Assembly: GCA_964479665.1 (NCBI GenBank)
Contig: CAYZNN010000001.1
Coordinates: 62,001-126,000, forward strand
Reading direction: 5' to 3'
DNA: 64,000 nucleotides
From: UBA2287 sp964479665
GTDB taxonomy: Bacteria > Bacteroidota > Bacteroidia > Bacteroidales > Tenuifilaceae
In this document: positions 58,939 through 64,000 of the stretch, piece after piece
Position numbering within the stretch: position 1 is the stretch's first letter
Layout of the letters: every line of letters starts with the position of its first letter
Program-made: the position numbers and the translations under genes
Notes under the pieces: model-generated
What the model was told of the DNA's origin: nothing
The model's input: only the letters and a program-made list of their open reading frames with translations
Databases searched by the model: none

Positions 58939-60015
58939 CTATTCTTCCTCGAATTGATTGGAACGCGAACCTGTGTAGGTTCTCCATTTTTCAATAACCT
59001 GCATCATATCGGTGGGTACTTCGGTTTCGAAAAGCATAAACTTACCCGTGGTTGGGTGCTTAAAGCCAAGCGATTGGGCATGAAGCGCATGGCGGGGGCA
59101 AACTTTAAAACAGTTCTCAACAAATTGCTTGTACTTGGTAAAGGTGGTGCCTTTAACTATGCTGTCGCCGCTGTATTTATCGTCGTTGAAAAGGGGATGT
59201 TTAATGTGCTCGAAATGAGCACGTATTTGGTGTGTTCGGCCTGTTTCAAGTTTGCACTCAACAAGGGTTACGTATCCCATTCGCTCTAAAACCTTCCAAT
59301 GTGTAATTGCGTGTTTGCCCTGGTGGCCATCGGGAAAAACTTGCATTTTTTTTCTGTCGCGAAGGCTTCGTCCTATATGTCCAGTAATGGTCCCCGAATT
59401 ATCTTCTAAATTGCCCCAAACTAATGCAATATACTTGCGCGATGTGGTACGGTCGAAGAATTGCTTGGCCAAATGGTTCATGGCGAATTCGGTTTTGGCT
59501 GTAACCAGCACACCTGAGGTGTTACGATCGATGCGATGCACCAGTCCGGGCCGAACTTCGCCACTGCTAAATAGGGGGATGTGCCTTAAGTGGTACATGA
59601 GAGCATTTACGAGTGTGCCATTAAAATTCCCATGGCCTGGGTGTACCACCATGCCGGCTTCCTTGTCTAGTACAATCAAATCATTGTCTTCGTATAGAAT
59701 GCTGAGAGGAATATTCTCAGGCTTAATTTCTACATCGCGAGGCGGTTCGGCCATTACTATCGAAATGGAATCGAGAGGCTTTATCTTATACGACGATTTA
59801 ACCGACTTGCCATTAACCAAAATATTACCGGCATCGGCTGCCGACTGGATTCTGTTTCGGCTTACATTTTTTATCTTATCGGCTAAAAATTTATCGATAC
59901 GGACCATGCTTTGGCCCTTATCCACATCAATATGAAAGTGCTCGTAAAGTTCCTGTTGTTCGCCCGATTCGTCGTCCAACTCATCGTCAATCCATTCCTG
60001 CGGTTCAGAATTCAT
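58939..60015 (-). CDS. RluA/RluD family pseudouridine synthase
   Basis: The 358-residue enzyme has an N-terminal S4 domain (about residues 35-95: VRIDKFLADKIKNVSRNRIQ, AGNILVNGKSVK) and a catalytic domain with the Asp motif HRIDRNTSGVLVTAK and GRTHQIRAH. Relatives make pseudouridines in helix 69 of 23S rRNA (RluD) or elsewhere (RluA/RluC). The architecture and genomic place beside ddl favour RluD. Its start overlaps the end of the T9SS gene by 4 nt. Confidence 0.93.
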   Translation of the reverse strand: MNSEPQEWIDDELDDESGEQQELYEHFHIDVDKGQSMVRIDKFLADKIKNVSRNRIQSAADAGNILVNGKSVKSSYKIKPLDSISIVMAEPPRDVEIKPENIPLSILYEDNDLIVLDKEAGMVVHPGHGNFNGTLVNALMYHLRHIPLFSSGEVRPGLVHRIDRNTSGVLVTAKTEFAMNHLAKQFFDRTTSRKYIALVWGNLEDNSGTITGHIGRSLRDRKKMQVFPDGHQGKHAITHWKVLERMGYVTLVECKLETGRTHQIRAHFEHIKHPLFNDDKYSGDSIVKGTTFTKYKQFVENCFKVCPRHALHAQSLGFKHPTTGKFMLFETEVPTDMMQVIEKWRTYTGSRSNQFEEE

Positions 60016-61949
60016 CGCGAAATGATAAGTTTTTGGGTAGCGCTAGCTCCGTTGGGGGCAATTACTTTAACAATGTAAACCCCATTGGGTAAATGCCCAA
60101 TACCAATTGGCTGGTTGGTGTAAAAGTGCTGACTTACCATTTGCCCCGAAATGTTGAAAATTTGCAGCTTGGTTCTGTCAATTGATTTCGAAATGGAAAT
60201 ATTGAAGGAGTATTTTGCCGGATTAGGATAGAGGCTAAATTCAATTCCATATGGTTTTGGGTCGATACCAGTTGGGGGCTCGTTCAATTTTCCAAAAACT
60301 GGTCGCACCATTAGGCTGCCTTCAAATTGGCTGTTGGTCCAAGTACCCGTAATATTGTAAAATAGTTTGCTATTATTTATTCGGTTCAGGTCGAAACCAA
60401 CATTTAAAAAGTCGGGAGTAGTTTGAACCCAGCCTATGTAAAAGGTTCCATTAGGAATTTCAATGGGTTCATCGAGTTCGTAAAGAGTGTATTTATTGAG
60501 TTCGTTAGTGAAAATGGGTCGTAATCCCAGTTGCTCGTATATTTGTTCTCCAGGTTTTCCGTTGTTGTCGGCCCAAACGGCAAGTTTAAAATATTTCTGG
60601 TTGGCATTGTCGAGGCTTCTGTTGAAATAAAAGTAAACACCTACAAGCAGGTCGGTTTGGTAGTTAGAAAATTTGTATGCTACCCTCCCATTTTGAGTTC
60701 CTTCACCGTAAAGGCCATATCCGTTTTCTGCGCTGCCATCGTCGTATGCGTAGAAGTTTGAAAAAGTTTGAGTATAGCGCACCGTGTCGTTCCACCTAAG
60801 GTGTTGGGTTTCGGGGTTAAAATCGGTTATTAAAAAGCTTGTGAAGCCAAACTTGGCCGAGTCGGCATTTGGAGAGTTGAAAGTGTAAACGTAATTACGG
60901 GTATAGTCAAAGTCTTCGTATGCAAATATATTCTCGGCACCTCCGGTAAACGAATAATTTTGGTTAGTTAACAGGTTTTCAATGGTAAATTGGCGGGTAA
61001 CATTCCATGTTACGGGACCCTGGTTGCGATATGCAATATTAAATTCGAGGGGATTTAGCAATTCTACCTGCTGAGCGGTTGAATTGAAATGTGGCCAGGG
61101 AACACTTTCGTAGTTTTTAAGCATGCTTCCCAAGGGTTTTCTGAATGCAATATCGTTTAAAACGGTGTCGGCAAAATCTCTGCTCTGGTTTAGGTGTACA
61201 TTGTCAATGTGCCAATGGTCGGAGTTGCCACGCAAACTGGGAACATGCTGGTTAGCTGCTATGGAAGCTATGTTCCGAAATCGGAATTGAAAGCCAGCAG
61301 TTAGGTAATCGGGGTTAAGAATTGGGAAATGTACTCTGAAGAATTTGCGATTTAAATTCAGGGTCGAAATGGTTTTCGTCTTGTCGAGTAGAAAATTCTT
61401 TTCGAAAAGACTATTGTTTGTAAAATTAACCGATACAGCCCAAACCTTTTCCCATTTCTGGGTGGATGTTTTGAAGAATTCGAGAATTAATGAGTCCTGG
61501 GTTTGAGGTTGATTTCCTAAACCCTGAGGCTGGTAATAGAAACTGAAGTAAATATTGGTATCGGCAGGGAAAAACAGATTTATTGGTAACGAGGTTAGCG
61601 TATCGGCCGAGAAAGGGTTTATACTGGCATTGGGATATATTTGCCCTTTGCTGTTAATTGCATCGAAAGTTGCAACCCCAATATTGGGTGGATTAATGGC
61701 GAAATTACTATTCACATATACTCCAGATAGGGTCCAAAGCCATGGTGCCGGAATTGTGGAGTGATAAGAAAAATCGTCGAAAAAAGGCAGTTCCAGAGTG
61801 GTTCGATCAGAACGTTTTAAGACCAATCCTTCAGTATAATTTAAAGTTTCAACATCTACCAGTACTTCGAACCCTTTTTGGGAGTGAAGCTTGCTGCTGA
61901 GCGCAACTGTAAAAACTGTAAACAGAATTATACGGGCAATGTTTCTCAT
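60012..61949 (-). CDS. secreted protein with T9SS type A sorting domain
   Basis: The 645-residue protein has a signal peptide (MRNIARIILFTVFTVALSSKLHSQ) and a C-terminal T9SS type A sorting domain (about residues 565-645: YGIEFSLYPNPAKYSFNISI ... LPNGVYIVKVIAPNG). The central part is beta-rich with Phe/Tyr/Asn, without a known catalytic domain (FFDDFSYHSTIPAPWLW, LRGNSDHWHIDNVHLNQS, YAYDDGSAENGYGLYGEG). It overlaps its neighbours by 4 nt at both ends. A surface or secreted, perhaps structural, role is inferred. Confidence 0.85.
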   Translation of the reverse strand: MRNIARIILFTVFTVALSSKLHSQKGFEVLVDVETLNYTEGLVLKRSDRTTLELPFFDDFSYHSTIPAPWLWTLSGVYVNSNFAINPPNIGVATFDAINSKGQIYPNASINPFSADTLTSLPINLFFPADTNIYFSFYYQPQGLGNQPQTQDSLILEFFKTSTQKWEKVWAVSVNFTNNSLFEKNFLLDKTKTISTLNLNRKFFRVHFPILNPDYLTAGFQFRFRNIASIAANQHVPSLRGNSDHWHIDNVHLNQSRDFADTVLNDIAFRKPLGSMLKNYESVPWPHFNSTAQQVELLNPLEFNIAYRNQGPVTWNVTRQFTIENLLTNQNYSFTGGAENIFAYEDFDYTRNYVYTFNSPNADSAKFGFTSFLITDFNPETQHLRWNDTVRYTQTFSNFYAYDDGSAENGYGLYGEGTQNGRVAYKFSNYQTDLLVGVYFYFNRSLDNANQKYFKLAVWADNNGKPGEQIYEQLGLRPIFTNELNKYTLYELDEPIEIPNGTFYIGWVQTTPDFLNVGFDLNRINNSKLFYNITGTWTNSQFEGSLMVRPVFGKLNEPPTGIDPKPYGIEFSLYPNPAKYSFNISISKSIDRTKLQIFNISGQMVSQHFYTNQPIGIGHLPNGVYIVKVIAPNGASATQKLIISR

Positions 61950-62821
61950 TCGAAAATCTCCTCTTCGGGTTCTTCGTACTTAACAACTTTTTTTGTGGAA
62001 TCAATTACCTCTATTAAGCGTGGAATGCGTTCCTCGTTAAGTGTAAGCCATATATCGATGCGTGCGCCAAAACTTATTGGGGTATCATCGTTGAATGCTG
62101 GATACTGGCTGTAAACCTTGGCTTGTAGCGAGTCGCGCAGATCCTTTATAGTATTATCAAATCGAATATTGCCTAAGTTCAACGATGCCTCTATGAGGGT
62201 ACCTTTGGCTTCAGCAAGGGTTAAACCAATAACTCTGGGAAGTCCCGTTTTTTCGTTGGCAAACCCCCGACCGAGGAGTAAATCGATAGCAGATCCCTTT
62301 GGAATAAGTGTTCTTGGGGCAATTTTCTTGCCTTTATACCTTTGCTCCAGAACATTGTTTACTGCTATGTCGGGAGTGAAATAGAGGGTTTCAATGGTGA
62401 AGCCTTGAAGTTCGAGTTGCGCCTTGGCTTGGCGAAGAGTTACTCCAACCACATCGGGCATTTCAACTAATTTTGGGGTTGTAGCGTTAATCGTTAGAAA
62501 AACCCTCCGGTTAGCCTTTACCAGTGTTCCTGCAGAAGGGTTTTGGTCAACAATCGACCCAGGCTTCCGAGTTGCAATATAAACCGAATCGATTATTTCG
62601 AGTCGCAACCGCTTCTTTTTGGCTAACCGAACCGACTGTTCCTGCGATAGTCCATCGAAGTCGGGCACTTCAATACCCTGCCCGTGGCGAGTAAAGAAAA
62701 AGAGAAACGTAAAAAAAAATAGAATGGCTGCAACAACAATGGCAGCAGCAATTAGGGGCGATTTAACGTAGGGAATATTATAGATCCGCAAAAAGAATTC
62801 CTTGATTTTTTGACCCGACAT
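61946..62821 (-). CDS. PASTA domain-containing membrane protein
   Basis: The 291-residue protein has one transmembrane helix (about residues 19-42) and three PASTA domains (about 48-115, 116-190, 190-265: VPDFDGLSQEQSVRLA, MPDVVGVTLRQAKAQLE, LPRVIGLTLAEAKGTLIEA), then an acidic tail. PASTA repeats bind peptidoglycan or muropeptides in other proteins. No kinase domain is attached. It is first of an operon with a T9SS protein, an RluD-type synthase and ddl; PASTA next to ddl fits a cell-wall function. Confidence 0.9.
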   Translation of the reverse strand: MSGQKIKEFFLRIYNIPYVKSPLIAAAIVVAAILFFFTFLFFFTRHGQGIEVPDFDGLSQEQSVRLAKKKRLRLEIIDSVYIATRKPGSIVDQNPSAGTLVKANRRVFLTINATTPKLVEMPDVVGVTLRQAKAQLELQGFTIETLYFTPDIAVNNVLEQRYKGKKIAPRTLIPKGSAIDLLLGRGFANEKTGLPRVIGLTLAEAKGTLIEASLNLGNIRFDNTIKDLRDSLQAKVYSQYPAFNDDTPISFGARIDIWLTLNEERIPRLIEVIDSTKKVVKYEEPEEEIFE

Positions 62822-62877
62822 GGTTAAAACTGGTTATTGTGAAATCAGTAATTATTGTTAAGGCGTATTAGTAACGA

Positions 62878-62885
62878 CAAAAATA
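62878..62885 (-). promoter_or_regulatory. -7 promoter box of the PASTA operon
   Basis: The minus strand reads TATTTTTG, matching TAnnTTTG, 57 nt upstream of the start codon. No -33 box is seen. Confidence 0.4.
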
Positions 62886-62930
62886 TAATTTTATTGGCAC
62901 ATAGAATGCCATTGTTGGGAATTTGCAAGG

Positions 62931-64000
62931 TTAATACTCCCGTATAGGGTTATATACCGAGTCGCGTTCAGCGGGTTTTTTGCCCGTAATTCTTATGAGT
63001 TCGCAAATTTCTTCAACAGTCATGGTAGGCCTTTGCTCGTCCGAACCAGCCATGGTGTATATTTTAGTGGAATCGTCGATTGTGCCATCAATGTCGTTCA
63101 CACCAAAATGAAGCGAAAGCTGCGCAGTTTGTTTCCCTAGCATGGGCCAGTATGCTTTGAGGTGTCGGAAATTATCGAGGTAAATACGAGCTATTGCGAA
63201 ATTTTTTAGAACCTCTATACTGTTTACTTCCCCAATATAAGAAAGTGTGTTATTCGCTGCTTTGAACTTAAGGGGGATAAAACAATTAAAACCATGGGTT
63301 TTGTCCTGAAGCTGGCGGAGGGCCTCCATGTGCCCAATGCGATGTTGATAGTTCTCTATATGGCCATAGAGCATAGTGGCATTGGATGGTAGGCCTTCCA
63401 GATGAGCCGCTTCGTGAATTTCGAGCCATCTTTCCCACGACGATTTGTCTGGACATATTTTTTCGCGAAGCTCTTCGTTCGCAATTTCGGCACCCCCACC
63501 CGGAATAGAGTCGAGACCATATTTTTTTAATTTCTGAATGCCCTTGCGAGCAGTCAAATTGGCTTTTTTGAAAATATAGTCGAGTTCTACAGCCGAGAAT
63601 GCTTTAACATGTATGCTGGGCAGTTCCTGTTTTATTGCGGATATAATTTGCCCGTAGTAATCCAAGTCCCATTTAGGATGTACACCGCCCGTTACATGGA
63701 CTTCAGTTACGGGCATTTTCTTGTATTTTTGGCAGGAATAGGATATTTCGCGTAAATTACTTTCCCAGCTACCATCCTGCCCTTGAGCCCTTCTATAGGA
63801 GCAAAATGTACAGTTAAATACGCAAATGTTGGTGGGCTCTATATGAAAGTTCTGGTTAAAAAAAACAGTATTCCCATTTTTGCGCATGTTAACCTCGTTA
63901 GCCAGCAGACCTAACAGGCCTAAATCGGCCTGCTCGTATAAAGCAAGTGCATCAGCAGGTTCAATTCTTTCGCCATTGAGCACTTTGCCAATAATTTTCT
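62931..64000 (-). CDS. mqnE: aminofutalosine synthase MqnE (5' end beyond the window)
   Basis: The visible 350-plus residues are the body and C-terminus; the frame continues through the right window edge (GTG at 63983 is probably internal). It is a radical SAM enzyme: the cluster motif CVFNCTFCSYRRA and the nearby EVHVTGGVHPKWDLDYYG are visible. Other signatures are SIPGGGAEI and ATMLYGHIE. MqnE adds a radical from SAM to the 3-[(1-carboxyvinyl)oxy]benzoate substrate in the futalosine route to menaquinone. CofH and MqnC are relatives, but HIEPTNICVFNCTFC and overall order fit MqnE best. Confidence 0.9.
   Translation of the reverse strand, partial: KIIGKVLNGERIEPADALALYEQADLGLLGLLANEVNMRKNGNTVFFNQNFHIEPTNICVFNCTFCSYRRAQGQDGSWESNLREISYSCQKYKKMPVTEVHVTGGVHPKWDLDYYGQIISAIKQELPSIHVKAFSAVELDYIFKKANLTARKGIQKLKKYGLDSIPGGGAEIANEELREKICPDKSSWERWLEIHEAAHLEGLPSNATMLYGHIENYQHRIGHMEALRQLQDKTHGFNCFIPLKFKAANNTLSYIGEVNSIEVLKNFAIARIYLDNFRHLKAYWPMLGKQTAQLSLHFGVNDIDGTIDDSTKIYTMAGSDEQRPTMTVEEICELIRITGKKPAERDSVYNPIREY

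Noticed and set aside
58887..58994. In-frame N-terminal extension of ddl
   Set aside because: It overlaps the pseudouridine synthase gene, and the family starts near MRTLKNIAIMAGG.

Overview
The window looks like a chromosomal segment of a member of the Bacteroidota, probably Bacteroidales-like. The support is from sequence: type IX secretion (T9SS) C-terminal sorting domains on two secreted proteins, repeated -7 boxes of the form TAnnTTTG (with a TTTG or TTG about 18-22 nt upstream in the best cases), a DUF3078 outer-membrane protein, EttA, a futalosine-pathway menaquinone gene (mqnE), a split transketolase and moderate-to-low GC. Genus and species cannot be told from the sequence alone. Most of the window is ordinary core genome. 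There is no rRNA operon, CRISPR array, prophage or recognisable insertion sequence.

Layout. 1-5000: the 3' end of a repeat protein, a flavin reductase/DCC1 pair, then a minus-strand translation block (rplY-pth-S4 protein) and the separately promoted prs and engB. 5000-9050: a dipeptidase lipoprotein, a YceI lipoprotein and an acyltransferase-GNAT fusion that may make amino-acid lipids. 9260-14860: an unknown secreted protein, ettA, and hisS-hutH. 14870-18690: a six-gene minus-strand run of transketolase N half, a methylglyoxal-synthase-like protein, transketolase C half, ECF sigma factor, membrane anti-sigma candidate and a Spy-like periplasmic protein. 18690-28330: a divergent intergenic region with heptamer tandem repeats, DUF3078 protein, TPR lipoprotein, ychF, a secreted M14 carboxypeptidase and a PafA-like protein that has lost most of its catalytic residues.

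28560-40190: a receiver-receiver-PPDK fusion, gdhA, an AsmA-like giant, OsmC and two tandem chemoreceptors. 40700-47210: mutS and a three-gene acyl-CoA carboxylase operon. 47340-47940: tRNA-Gly, tRNA-Leu and a small GIY-YIG gene bounded by a direct repeat of the tRNA-Leu 3' end. 47940-51840: an ECF sigma factor, a CarH-type MerR regulator with B12-binding motifs, an O-methyltransferase and an M16 peptidase. 52060-56370: tRNA-Phe, TauE-like transporter, prfA-pyrF, and a CDGSH iron-sulfur operon. 56520-64000: DUF4294, elbB, ddl, rluD-type synthase, a T9SS protein, a PASTA protein and mqnE running off the right edge.

The strongest candidates for new biology are the degenerate PafA paralog (26674-28323), the methylglyoxal-synthase-like protein with Tyr in place of the catalytic Asp between the two transketolase halves, the receiver/PPDK fusion with no phosphohistidine domain, the GIY-YIG mini-element on tRNA-Leu, and the B12/light-type regulator beside an ECF sigma factor. 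Comparisons with reference proteins are from memory of the families, not from searches.
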